Origin: Roseateles toxinivorans | GTDB taxonomy: Bacteria; Pseudomonadota; Gammaproteobacteria; Burkholderiales; Burkholderiaceae_C | Length of the DNA: 63,253 bases | NCBI GenBank assembly: GCA_945898095.1 | Contig: CAMDHE010000012.1 | Span: 1 to 63,253 of the forward strand | Direction: 5' to 3' | In this document: in pieces, positions 7,967 to 15,715 of the stretch | How positions within the stretch are numbered: position 1 is the stretch's first letter | How the letters are laid out: each line of letters begins with the position of its first letter | Program-made: the position numbers and the translations under genes | Notes under the pieces: generated by a model | Database searches by the model: none | What the model was told of the DNA's origin: nothing | The model's input: the letters and a program-made list of their open reading frames with translations, nothing else

Positions 7967-8451
7967 GCCACGTCCTCGCCATCATCATCGGCCTGCGTCA
8001 GCAGGGCAAAGTCGACCCGCGTGCGCCGCAGCATGGCCTGGCGCTCGGTGCGCAGACGCGCGCGGGCCAGCGCGCCGCTTTGCGCCAGCGCGTCCACCTG
8101 TTCAGCCCCGGGCCAGCGCCGCGCGCTGATCGCATCAAGCCTTGCCAGAGCCTCGGCCAACTCGGTGTCGTCGGCCATCAACACGGCAGCACCTTCGGCG
8201 CGCTCGCCCCGTGGGTTGATCAGCGCCAGGGCGGCGCGAGCCATCGGCACTTCGCCGAGGAAAAAGGGTTGATGCAGCACGGCATCGGTCCATTGCAGCA
8301 GTGCCAGGCCGGATTCCGCCGGCAACAGCGGCAACACCGTCATTCCCTGCGTCAGAAGGGCGGCGGTGCTCAGCACCTGCTCGCGGCCGGCTGCGGCCAG
8401 GCAGGCGCTCATCTCGCGACTGGCGACCGGCAGCTTGTTGGATTGCATCAT
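7963..8451 (-). CDS. phnG: C-P lyase subunit PhnG
   Basis: The small core subunit of C-P lyase, 162 residues (E. coli 150). Recognisable blocks are LLPAESGLALLQWTDAV, PFFLGEVPMARA and a C-terminal LRTERQAMLRRTRVDFALL. GAGGG lies about 5 bp before the ATGATG start. It begins 7 bp after the phnE stop, so transport and lyase genes form one transcription unit. Confidence 0.92.
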   Translation of the reverse strand: MMQSNKLPVASREMSACLAAAGREQVLSTAALLTQGMTVLPLLPAESGLALLQWTDAVLHQPFFLGEVPMARAALALINPRGERAEGAAVLMADDTELAEALARLDAISARRWPGAEQVDALAQSGALARARLRTERQAMLRRTRVDFALLTQADDDGEDVA

Positions 8452-8458
8452 GGCGCCC

Positions 8459-9484
8459 TCACATCAGCCGCGCGCGCAGGCGGGACGAAAATTGGTCGAG
8501 TAAAAAGACCACGATGAAGATCGCGATCAGGATCGTCGCCACATGGCCGTAATGGAACATGTCGAAGCGGCCTTTGAGCTCCTGCCCGATGCCTCCGGCG
8601 CCGACCAGGCCGATGACGGTGGCCATGCGTACATTGCGGTCCAGCACGTAGAGCGTGTAGGCGATGTATTGCGGCAGCACTTGCGGCAGCACGCCGTACC
8701 AGAGCGTCTTGAGCTTGCCGGCGCCGATGGCTTCGAGCGCCTCCTGGGGCTTCTTGTCGGCGTTCTCGATGTCCTCGGCGTAGAACTTGCCGAGAAATCC
8801 GGCTGCATGCAGGCCCAGTGCCAGCACCCCGGCGATCGGACCGAAGCCGTAGGCGAGCACCAAAAACAGCGCCGAAATCAGCTCCGGCACCGAGCGCAGC
8901 AGGCTGATGCCGCCGCGCGCCAGCGTGTAGGTGGCGCGATAGGGCGAGTAGTTACGCGCCGCGAAATAGGCCAGCGGCATCGACATCAGCACCGCCAAAA
9001 TCGTGCCCCAGAACGCGATTTCCAGCGTCTCGACCATCTTCACCCCGACCGTCCACAGATAGCCCAGCGGCTTGACGAGGAACTCGATGCGCTCGGTGTG
9101 CGACTCCATCTGCAGCGTTTGCAGGTTCAAGCGGCTTTCCCGGCGCTCCTGCACTTCAATGCGGGCGAAAGGCGGCAGATCGTTGCGGTCGAAGTCACCG
9201 ATGCGGGCCACTTCCTCCTGTTCGGTAACGGCTGGCGGCCACATCGAACTGCCGACGCGGGACAGGCCGCGCAGCACCTGCGAATCGTCGGTCAGGCCCA
9301 GGGTCTTGCCCACGGCCTGCGCGCTCATGCCGAGCATGCGGTCCATCTCGGTGCGGTGGCCGCTCCACAGCAGCAAGGCGAGCATTGCGATGATCATCAG
9401 CACATGGCGGGCGCTGTAAGGCGCGTCGAGCCGCCATTCGAGCTGCGTGCCCGGCGGCGGGACTGGAATCGGTCTTGTGTTCAT
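8459..9484 (-). CDS. phnE: phosphonate ABC transporter permease PhnE
   Basis: Inner-membrane permease of the phosphonate importer. The C-terminal two thirds carry the MetI-like permease domain with LRSVPELISALFLVLAYG and the EAA-type coupling loop (EALEAIGAGKLKTLWYGVLP). At 341 residues it is longer than E. coli PhnE (276). The extra N-terminal part has one membrane helix (about residues 29-43) and some 100 polar residues, probably periplasmic, before the second helix. The start ATG lies 2 bp after the phnC stop; the longer open frame overlapping phnC is a shadow. Confidence 0.93.
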   Translation of the reverse strand: MNTRPIPVPPPGTQLEWRLDAPYSARHVLMIIAMLALLLWSGHRTEMDRMLGMSAQAVGKTLGLTDDSQVLRGLSRVGSSMWPPAVTEQEEVARIGDFDRNDLPPFARIEVQERRESRLNLQTLQMESHTERIEFLVKPLGYLWTVGVKMVETLEIAFWGTILAVLMSMPLAYFAARNYSPYRATYTLARGGISLLRSVPELISALFLVLAYGFGPIAGVLALGLHAAGFLGKFYAEDIENADKKPQEALEAIGAGKLKTLWYGVLPQVLPQYIAYTLYVLDRNVRMATVIGLVGAGGIGQELKGRFDMFHYGHVATILIAIFIVVFLLDQFSSRLRARLM

Positions 9485-9486
9485 GT

Positions 9487-10278
9487 TCAGGCCGCCAGCG
9501 GCTGGCTCTCGCGTTCGGGCTGTGATGGGGGGTCCTGCTCGCCCCATTGCGCGCCGGCATAGAGCTGCGTCATGCGCGCATCGGTGAATTCGGCGGGTGT
9601 GCCGTCGAACACGATCCGACCTGCGCGCATGCCGACGATGCGATCGCCGAATTCGCGCGCCAGTTCGACCTGGTGCAGGCTGCACAGCACGGTGGTGTTG
9701 CGTTCGCGAGCTGCGCTGCAGATCAGGCCCAGGATGTCGCGGGCGATTTTCGGGTCCAGGCTGGCCACGGGCTCGTCGGCCAGCACCACCTCGGGTGCGA
9801 GCATAAAGGCGCGAGCGATGCCGACGCGCTGCTGCTGCCCGCCGGAGAGTTCGCCGGCCCGGCGCTGCAGGTGCCTGGGGTCGAGTCCGACGCGTTCGAG
9901 CAAGGCGCAAGCCTGGCTGCGCTGCTCCGGCGTGAACCAGCCGAGCAGTGCGCGGCCGGTGGACACCGCCGGCAACAAGCCTGCCAGCACGTTGGCGGCC
10001 ACGCTCATGCGCAGCGTCAGGTTGAAATGCTGATGAATCATTGCCACGCGTCTGCGCAACTCATGCTCGGTGTCGGCCGTCAGCTGCTGGCCATCGATCC
10101 ACACCTGGCCCGAGCTGGGCTGGGTCAGGCCGTTGACCGCTCGCAGCAGCGTCGATTTGCCGGCGCCCGAGGGGCCGAGCACGACGCAGAACTGGCCCCT
10201 TGGCACTTTCAGACTTACATCCGCCAGCGCCTGTGTACCGTCCGGCCAGGTCTTGCCGAGTTGATTGAATTCGAGCAT
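9487..10278 (-). CDS. phnC: phosphonate ABC transporter ATP-binding protein PhnC
   Basis: The ATPase of the phosphonate importer, about 263 residues. Walker A GPSGAGKST, signature [14 protein letters not shown], Walker B VVLADEPVASLD and the switch histidine (LCSLHQVELA) are intact, together with the family block AMIHQHFNL. The ATG at 10278 is preferred because GGAG lies 6 bp before it; an ATG at 10290 is also in frame. It lies between phnD and phnE. Confidence 0.94.
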   Translation of the reverse strand: MLEFNQLGKTWPDGTQALADVSLKVPRGQFCVVLGPSGAGKSTLLRAVNGLTQPSSGQVWIDGQQLTADTEHELRRRVAMIHQHFNLTLRMSVAANVLAGLLPAVSTGRALLGWFTPEQRSQACALLERVGLDPRHLQRRAGELSGGQQQRVGIARAFMLAPEVVLADEPVASLDPKIARDILGLICSAARERNTTVLCSLHQVELAREFGDRIVGMRAGRIVFDGTPAEFTDARMTQLYAGAQWGEQDPPSQPERESQPLAA

Positions 10279-10344
10279 TGCGTACTCCATGTTTTGAAAA
10301 GCCGCCCTGCACAGCAGAGCAGCGGGCGATTCACCGAGGTCAGG

Positions 10345-11280
10345 TCAGCGGGCGCTGGCCTTCTTCATGATCTCGACCTTCACCGAGTCGGTGACGAGCT
10401 CGAACATCTTGCCGGCCGCAGCCATATCGGCCTCGCTGACCTTGGAGGTGTAGCCATCGACCTTGCCGCCGCCATAGCCGCGGATCTGCTCCTTGCTGAT
10501 GCCTGGCAGTTTGTCGATGTTGTTGAAGGCATCGCGCAGCTTGGCCTTCAGCGCTTCGGCCACCTTCGGATGGATGGCCAGCGGCGGGTAGGGAATCGGC
10601 GTGCTCTTGACGATGACCTTGACTTTGGCCGGGTCGATGGCATTGGCGTTGACGGCCTTTTCGAACGAGTCGAAGGAGGCGCCGCCGGCATCGACCAGGC
10701 CCTCGGCCAGCGCCTTGAGCACGTTGGCATGACTGCCTGCCATATTGATCGCGCCGGCCTGACGAGCCGGATCGACCCCGGCAGCGATCATCATCGCCAC
10801 CGGCACATTGAAGCTCGATGTCGAGTTGACATCGCCCAGCGCAATGCGCTTGCCCTTCAGATCGGCGATGCCGCGGATGCCGGCGTCGGCCCGGGAAAAA
10901 ATGCCCGAGTAGTAAACCGATTCACCATTGCGCACGGCCAGCGCCAACAGCTCCGCGCAGCCTCGCGCCTTGGCCTGCAGATAGCTGGCCGGACCGTACC
11001 AGGCGATGTCCGCAGCGCCGCCGCACATGGCCTCGATCACGGCGGAATAGCTCTGCCCGACCTTGATGTCGAAGTTCAGGCCGGTGGCTTGGCTGATCGC
11101 GCCGAAGATCGGCTGGAAGTCCTTGCGGGTGCCATCCTCGGTGCCGCCGTCGGCGGGTATCAGGATCACGCGCAGCGGCCTGGCGGCGCTGCCGTCATGC
11201 TGGGACTGGGCGAGAGTCGTGAAGCTGGCGACGGCGATGGCCGCGCCGAGCAAGGACTTGAGAAAAGTTGGGCGTTTCAT
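10345..11280 (-). CDS. phnD: phosphonate-binding periplasmic protein PhnD
   Basis: Binding protein of the phosphonate importer, 311 residues with a signal peptide (MKRPTFLKSLLGAAIAVASF, cleavage likely after LAQS). PADGGTEDG, YSAVIEAMCGGAADIAWYGP and VNSTSSFNVPVAMM match the phosphate/phosphonate-binding family. AGGAG precedes the ATG. It is the first structural gene after the regulator phnF; a 66-bp gap separates it from phnC. Confidence 0.95.
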   Translation of the reverse strand: MKRPTFLKSLLGAAIAVASFTTLAQSQHDGSAARPLRVILIPADGGTEDGTRKDFQPIFGAISQATGLNFDIKVGQSYSAVIEAMCGGAADIAWYGPASYLQAKARGCAELLALAVRNGESVYYSGIFSRADAGIRGIADLKGKRIALGDVNSTSSFNVPVAMMIAAGVDPARQAGAINMAGSHANVLKALAEGLVDAGGASFDSFEKAVNANAIDPAKVKVIVKSTPIPYPPLAIHPKVAEALKAKLRDAFNNIDKLPGISKEQIRGYGGGKVDGYTSKVSEADMAAAGKMFELVTDSVKVEIMKKASAR

Positions 11281-11353
11281 CGGTGAAGCTCCTGCAGGGT
11301 GGGTGGATTGCGTTCGATTCGTGGACCGGGTTGCGAATTGACAGTCGCTCCGT

Positions 11354-12070
11354 TCAGGGTGTGATGCGCAGTTGCATGCGGTCGGCGCGAAAGCGGGTCA
11401 AGGCGTATTCGACCGGCGCGCCGTCGCGGCAGCGGATATTGACGCTCTTGACACGCAGCACGGCGGCATTGGCCGGCATGGCCAGCAGACTGGCGTCATC
11501 GCCCTGCGGCAGCCCGGCGCTGACCAGGCTTTCGCTGCGCCGCAAGGGCCAGCCATGCTGGGTTTCGATGAGTTCATGCAGTGATCCGCCGGTGTAGTCG
11601 GTCAGCAAGCCCGGCAGCAGCAGCATCGGCAGGTAGTGCGAGATCACGCAAAACGGGGCGCCATCGACGCTGCGCAAGGTCTCGATCCAGATCACCGGTT
11701 CGCCCGCATCGAGCTGCAGGCGCTGCGCCACCCCGCCCTGCGCAGGGATGCGCAACTTGCGCAGCACCTTGCTGTGGGTTGTCCGACCCTGAGCTTCCAG
11801 CGTTTCGGTAAAACGTGTGCGCTGCCCGATGCTGTAGTCCAGCGGTTTGTGAAGGACGAAACTGCCGAGCCCATGCCGGCGTTCGACCCAGCCCTCGGAG
11901 ATCAGCCCTTCGATCGCCCGGCGCAAGGTATGGCGGTTGACGCCGAAGCGCCCGGCCAGCACAGCCTCTGGCGCCAGCGCATCGCCAGGGCTGTGCAAAG
12001 TGCGGATCTCCGCCTCAAGCTGCCGCTGGACTTGTTTGTAAACCGTCTCGCCATTGCCACGCTGAATCAA
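11354..12070 (-). CDS. phnF: GntR/HutC-family phosphonate regulator PhnF
   Basis: A 238-residue repressor-type regulator. The N-terminal winged helix (LAGRFGVNRHTLRRAIEGL) is followed by a UbiC-like ligand-binding domain ending in ALTRFRADRMQL. Translation appears to begin at TTG, with GGAG five bases upstream and no suitable ATG nearby. The gene lies first in the phn operon, 73 bp before phnD. A perfect-arm dyad (12078-12097) overlaps its ribosome binding site, suggesting autorepression, and Pho-box-like repeats lie further upstream. Confidence 0.9.
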   Translation of the reverse strand: MIQRGNGETVYKQVQRQLEAEIRTLHSPGDALAPEAVLAGRFGVNRHTLRRAIEGLISEGWVERRHGLGSFVLHKPLDYSIGQRTRFTETLEAQGRTTHSKVLRKLRIPAQGGVAQRLQLDAGEPVIWIETLRSVDGAPFCVISHYLPMLLLPGLLTDYTGGSLHELIETQHGWPLRRSESLVSAGLPQGDDASLLAMPANAAVLRVKSVNIRCRDGAPVEYALTRFRADRMQLRITP

Positions 12071-12077
12071 GGTATCT

Positions 12078-12097
12078 CCAGATGTCTAGATCTCTGG
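12078..12097 (-). promoter_or_regulatory. probable PhnF operator
   Basis: A 20-bp dyad, CCAGA-N2-TCTAGA-N2-TCTGG, with fully complementary outer arms and a palindromic core. It starts 7 bp before the TTG of phnF and covers its Shine-Dalgarno. HutC-type regulators commonly bind such dyads near their own gene. That PhnF binds here is inference. Confidence 0.55.
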
Positions 12098-12117
12098 GGT
12101 CAGTGTCGTAAGCGCTC

Positions 12118-12146
12118 ATGACAATGCTGTGTCGGTGTTGTGACAT
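12118..12146 (-). promoter_or_regulatory. Pho-box-like repeats upstream of phnF
   Basis: On the minus strand there are three 7-mers spaced by 4 bp: ATGTCAC, CCGACAC, TTGTCAT. This is the 11-bp phasing of PhoB direct repeats (consensus CTGTCAT); the outer two match well and the middle one weakly. The array ends 47 bp before the phnF start. It fits phosphate-starvation control of the C-P lyase operon. Confidence 0.55.
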
Positions 12147-12171
12147 TTGCGTGAAACGAAGAGCGAGAGCG

Positions 12172-12430
12172 GCGCGGGATGCCGAATTTCAGAAAGCCTT
12201 GCCAATCGGCGTTGATCAGGCGGTTCTCAGGTCCGCTGTATTGATCGAGGTTCGCGAGCAGGACGAATTCGAGGCCTGCCATCTGCCCAGTGGCATCCAT
12301 GCCTCGCGCAACATGCTGGGATTCAAGCTCGGTAGCAGCCCGGCGCTTCCTGACCCCGTCAAGGCGGCAGTTCAAACAGGAGCCCTGCCGCATGGCGAAA
12401 GCGTCTGCGGTCTCCGACTCAGCGCGGCAG
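12172..12430 (+). pseudogene. remnant of a rhodanese-domain protein
   Basis: The frame encodes LIEVREQDEFEACHLPSG, then IHASRNMLGFKLGSSPALPD. This closely resembles the first half of single-domain rhodaneses (LIDVREPDEF..GHLPGA..IPRG.LEF). The second half, which should carry the catalytic C-x5-R loop, is unrecognisable, and the frame runs into the TetR promoter. No proper start or Shine-Dalgarno is seen. The fragment fills most of the phnF-tetR gap. Confidence 0.55.
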
Positions 12431-12441
12431 AAGAACCGTCT

Positions 12442-12452
12442 GATCGTTCGTT
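12442..12452. repeat. 11-bp direct repeat, upstream copy
   Basis: GATCGTTCGTT occurs here and again at 12571-12581, inside the palindrome before the TetR gene. The second copy could be an auxiliary half-operator, or chance inside decayed DNA. Confidence 0.4.
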
Positions 12453-12561
12453 CAATTTTGAGCCGCATATTGAAATGCGCAAGATTCCGAGCGGCGGTGC
12501 GACTTTTGCCGATCAGGATGCGGCCAGATCAACCAACCCACGAACGCTGAAAATTTTTTTA

Positions 12562-12583
12562 AAAAAGCACGATCGTTCGTTTT
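12562..12583 (+). promoter_or_regulatory. probable operator of the TetR beta-oxidation regulator
   Basis: An imperfect 22-bp palindrome centred on ACGATCGT (12569-12576), with AAAA/TTTT outer arms and a G/C pair. It lies just upstream of the tetR gene in an AT-rich stretch that is probably the promoter. Its size and symmetry suit TetR-family dimers; autoregulation is inferred. Confidence 0.5.
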
Positions 12584-12619
12584 ATTATGCGGCATTCCAA
12601 ATCAGCCGAACATGCCTTG

Positions 12620-13372
12620 ATGTCAGTTCAAGCCAGCCATAGCAAGCAAACCGAGTCGGCATTGAAGCCTGCCCGCGGCTTGCGCTCGCTGCAAAAAGGC
12701 CAGCAGACTCGCGCGGTCATTCTGGATGCGGCCTTGGGCCTGGCTGCGCAGATGGGGCTGGAGGGGCTGTCGATCGGCGCATTGGCTGAAGTTACGAAGA
12801 TGAGCAAGTCGGGCGTGTTCGCCCATTTCGGTTCGCGTGAAGAGTTGCAGATCGCGGTTCTGACTGAATACCACGTCCGCTTCGAAGAGGAAGTGTTCTT
12901 TGGCGCGGTACGCGCGACGCGCGGTCTGCCGCGCTTGCGGGCGCTGTACGAACGCTGGTTGCGGCGCGTTTCGGTCGAGATCGATTCGGGCTGCATCTAC
13001 ATCAGCGGTGCGGTCGAGTTCGACGACCGGCCCGGCCCGGTCCGCGATGCGCTGGTGGCGATGGTCAAGGCCTGGCAACTGGCCTTGCACAAGGCAGTTG
13101 ATCTGGCGCAGCAGGTCGGACATCTGCGCGTCGATGCCGATGTCGAGCAGATCCTGTTCGAACTGCATGGGCTGATCCTGTCCTTGCACCACGACGCGCG
13201 CTTTCTACGCAATCCGGTCGCGCTCAAGCATGCGCAAGCCGGTTTCGATCGTTGTTTGCAGAATTACGCCACGCCGGCCGGCCTTGCCGCCGACGCCTTG
13301 GCCAGAAAACCAGTTACCGTGACCGCCAGAAGGCGGTCAACATCAACACGCATTGACAGGAGCAAGACATGA
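12620..13372 (+). CDS. TetR-family regulator of the beta-oxidation operon
   Basis: About 250 residues. The N-terminal TetR helix-turn-helix reads LSIGALAEVTKMSKSGVFAHF, and the C-terminal domain has the family's predicted all-helical ligand-binding region. The stop overlaps the start of the acyl-CoA dehydrogenase gene (ATGA), so the two are co-translated. An acyl-CoA ligand would fit but is inferred from context. The start is uncertain: an in-frame ATG at 12587 lies immediately after the palindrome, the one at 12620 further in, and neither has a clear Shine-Dalgarno. The C-terminal tail is Arg/Thr-rich. Confidence 0.85.
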   Translation: MSVQASHSKQTESALKPARGLRSLQKGQQTRAVILDAALGLAAQMGLEGLSIGALAEVTKMSKSGVFAHFGSREELQIAVLTEYHVRFEEEVFFGAVRATRGLPRLRALYERWLRRVSVEIDSGCIYISGAVEFDDRPGPVRDALVAMVKAWQLALHKAVDLAQQVGHLRVDADVEQILFELHGLILSLHHDARFLRNPVALKHAQAGFDRCLQNYATPAGLAADALARKPVTVTARRRSTSTRIDRSKT

Positions 13373-15159
13373 CCCAATACCAGCCGCCATTGCGCGACAT
13401 GCAGTTCGTGATGCACGAAGTGCTCAACGTTGTCGATGAATTGAAGCAATGCCCGAAACATGCCGAGGTTGACGCGGACATGATCAATGCAGTGCTCGAG
13501 GAGGGCGGCAAGTTCGCTGCCGAAGTGCTGCTGCCTTTGAATTTGAGCGGCGATGCCGAAGGCTGTGTGCTCGACAAGACCACCCATGAGGTGACGCCGC
13601 CGCAGGGTTTCAAGGCGGCTTATGCCAAATACGTCGAAGGCGGTTGGCCGGCGATGGGTTGCGACCCCGAGTACGGCGGCCAGGGCCTGCCGGTGGTGCT
13701 GAACCAGTCGCTCTACGAGATGATGAACTCGGCCAACCAGGCCTGGACGATGTATCCGGGCCTGAGCCATGGTGCTTATGAGGCCTTGCATGCGCATGGC
13801 ACGGCTGAGCAAAAAGCGACCTATCTGCCGCGCCTGACCAGCGGCGAATGGACTGGCACGATGTGCCTGACCGAAGCCCATTGCGGCACCGACCTGGGCT
13901 TGCTGCGCAGCAAGGCCGAGCCCCAGGCGGATGGCAACTACAAGATCACCGGCAACAAGATTTTCATCTCGGCCGGTGAACATGACATGGTCGACAACAT
14001 CGTCCATCTGGTGCTGGCGCGGATCAGCGGTGCCCCCGAAGGCTCCAAAGGCATCTCGCTGTTCATCGTGCCCAAGTTTCTGGTCAATGCCGATGGCACG
14101 CTCGGCGCACGCAACGGGATTTTCTGCAGCGGCCTCGAGCACAAGATGGGCATCCATGCCAATTCGACCTGCCAGATGGTGCTGGACGGGGCTGTCGGCT
14201 CGCTGGTCGGCGCGCCCAACAAAGGCCTGGCAGCGATGTTCGTGATGATGAACGCAGCACGCCTGGGCGTGGGCAATCAGTCGCTCGGGCTGACTGAAGT
14301 GGCTTACCAGAATGCCGCCGCCTATGCCAAGGATCGCATCCAGATGCGTTCGCTATCGGGCCCGAAAGCGCCTGACAAGCCGGCCGATCCGATCATCGTT
14401 CACCCCGATGTGCGCAAGATGTTGCTGACCGCTCGCGCTTATGCCGAAGGCGGCCGGGCGCTGTCGATCCATGTGGCGGTGACGCTGGACAAGTTCCTCA
14501 GTTCCGACGATGAAGACGCGCGGAAGGAAGCTTTTGACGAGGTCGCGCTGTTGACGCCGATCATCAAGGCCTTCATCACCGACAACGCCTGGATCGCCAC
14601 CTCGCATTGCATGCAGGTCTTCGGCGGCCATGGCTTCATCCATGACTGGGGCATGGAACAGTTTGTCCGCGATTCCCGCATCAACATGATCTACGAGGGC
14701 ACCAACACGATCCAGTCGCTGGACCTGCTGGGCCGCAAGGTGCTCGGCGACAACGGTGCCAAGCTGCGCAAGTTTGGCCAGAGGATCGCGGCTTTTGTCG
14801 AGGAAGAGGGCACTGACGAGGCGATGCAGGAATTCATCAACCCGCTGGCCGAGTTGGGCGACAAGGTCACCAAGCTGACCACCGAGATCGGCATGAAGGC
14901 TTTCAGGAATCCGGATGAAGTCGGCGCGGCTGCAGTGGACTATCTGCGCGTCGTCGGCCATTTGACCTTCGCTTATTTCTGGGCCCGCATGGCCAAGGTG
15001 GCGCTGGCCAAGCAGGGCAGCGGCGACCCGTTCTACAAGGCCAAGCTGGCGACAGCGCGCTTTTACTTTGCCAAGTTGCTGCCGGAAACCGCGGCGCTGA
15101 TCCGCACTGCCCGCGCCGGCCTGCCATCGCTGATGGAAATGGACGAAGCCCTGTTCTGA
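13369..15159 (+). CDS. acyl-CoA dehydrogenase, long (DmdC-like) type
   Basis: A 596-residue FAD enzyme that oxidises acyl-CoA to 2-enoyl-CoA. The N-terminal block PPLRDMQFVMHEVLN, TGTMCLTEAHCGTDLG (substrate/FAD loop), KIFISAGEHD and the base-carrying MIYEGTNTIQ (Glu about residue 443) are present, followed by an extra C-terminal helical domain ending in ARAGLPSLMEMDEALF. This is the layout of the roughly 600-residue family that includes 3-methylmercaptopropionyl-CoA dehydrogenase DmdC and FadE-like enzymes. In an operon with thiolase and hydratase genes, medium- or long-chain fatty acyl-CoA is the likelier substrate. Confidence 0.92.
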   Translation: MTQYQPPLRDMQFVMHEVLNVVDELKQCPKHAEVDADMINAVLEEGGKFAAEVLLPLNLSGDAEGCVLDKTTHEVTPPQGFKAAYAKYVEGGWPAMGCDPEYGGQGLPVVLNQSLYEMMNSANQAWTMYPGLSHGAYEALHAHGTAEQKATYLPRLTSGEWTGTMCLTEAHCGTDLGLLRSKAEPQADGNYKITGNKIFISAGEHDMVDNIVHLVLARISGAPEGSKGISLFIVPKFLVNADGTLGARNGIFCSGLEHKMGIHANSTCQMVLDGAVGSLVGAPNKGLAAMFVMMNAARLGVGNQSLGLTEVAYQNAAAYAKDRIQMRSLSGPKAPDKPADPIIVHPDVRKMLLTARAYAEGGRALSIHVAVTLDKFLSSDDEDARKEAFDEVALLTPIIKAFITDNAWIATSHCMQVFGGHGFIHDWGMEQFVRDSRINMIYEGTNTIQSLDLLGRKVLGDNGAKLRKFGQRIAAFVEEEGTDEAMQEFINPLAELGDKVTKLTTEIGMKAFRNPDEVGAAAVDYLRVVGHLTFAYFWARMAKVALAKQGSGDPFYKAKLATARFYFAKLLPETAALIRTARAGLPSLMEMDEALF

Positions 15160-15225
15160 GGCCCGGTCGGGGCCGCGCATTTACCGCTGGATGGCCAGCG
15201 ACAAGATCATTCGAGGAGAGAAATC

Positions 15226-15666
15226 ATGAAAAAATTTGTTGGCGCCGCAGCGCTTTGCTTGTTGACCAATTTCGCACTGGCCCAAACCAGCCCTCTGGGC
15301 CTGTGGAAGACCATCGATGATGACGGTCGCACCGAAAAATCGCTGGTCCGTATCACCGCCGCAGGGGGCGTGCTGACCGGCCATATCGAGAAGATCTTCG
15401 AATCTGCCAAGCAGCAAGCCTTGTGCGATAAATGCAGCGACGAGCGTCATGGCAAGCCGGTGCTCGGGATGGCGATCATCCGCAATGTCAAGCAGGACAC
15501 CGACGACAAGGCCCTGTGGGGCGGCGGTGAGATCCTCGACCCGAACAATGGCAAGACCTACAGTGCCAGATTGAAGCCAGTTGAGGGCGGCAAGAAGCTG
15601 GAGATGCGCGGCTATATCGGCACGCCGATGTTCGGCCGCACCCAGACCTGGATCCGCGTTGAGTGA
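15226..15666 (+). CDS. secreted DUF2147 protein
   Basis: A 146-residue protein with a signal peptide (MKKFVGAAALCLLTNFALAQ) and a DUF2147 domain: GLWKTIDDDG near the start, GHIEKIF, a central CDKC pair, GEILDPNNGKTYSARL and a C-terminal GRTQTWIR. DUF2147 proteins are predicted beta-barrel periplasmic proteins of unknown role that often lie beside fatty-acid degradation genes in this group. GAGGAGAG precedes the ATG. It sits between the dehydrogenase and the bifunctional enzyme in the same direction. Confidence 0.85.
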   Translation: MKKFVGAAALCLLTNFALAQTSPLGLWKTIDDDGRTEKSLVRITAAGGVLTGHIEKIFESAKQQALCDKCSDERHGKPVLGMAIIRNVKQDTDDKALWGGGEILDPNNGKTYSARLKPVEGGKKLEMRGYIGTPMFGRTQTWIRVE

Positions 15667-15715
15667 AATTTCAGGCCAAGCGCAAGCTTGCTTTCATGAC
15701 TTTTAGGAGAACCCC

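Noticed and set aside
9547-11286. 579-codon plus-strand frame opposite phnC and phnD
   Set aside because: Complement of well-conserved genes; contains no known domain.
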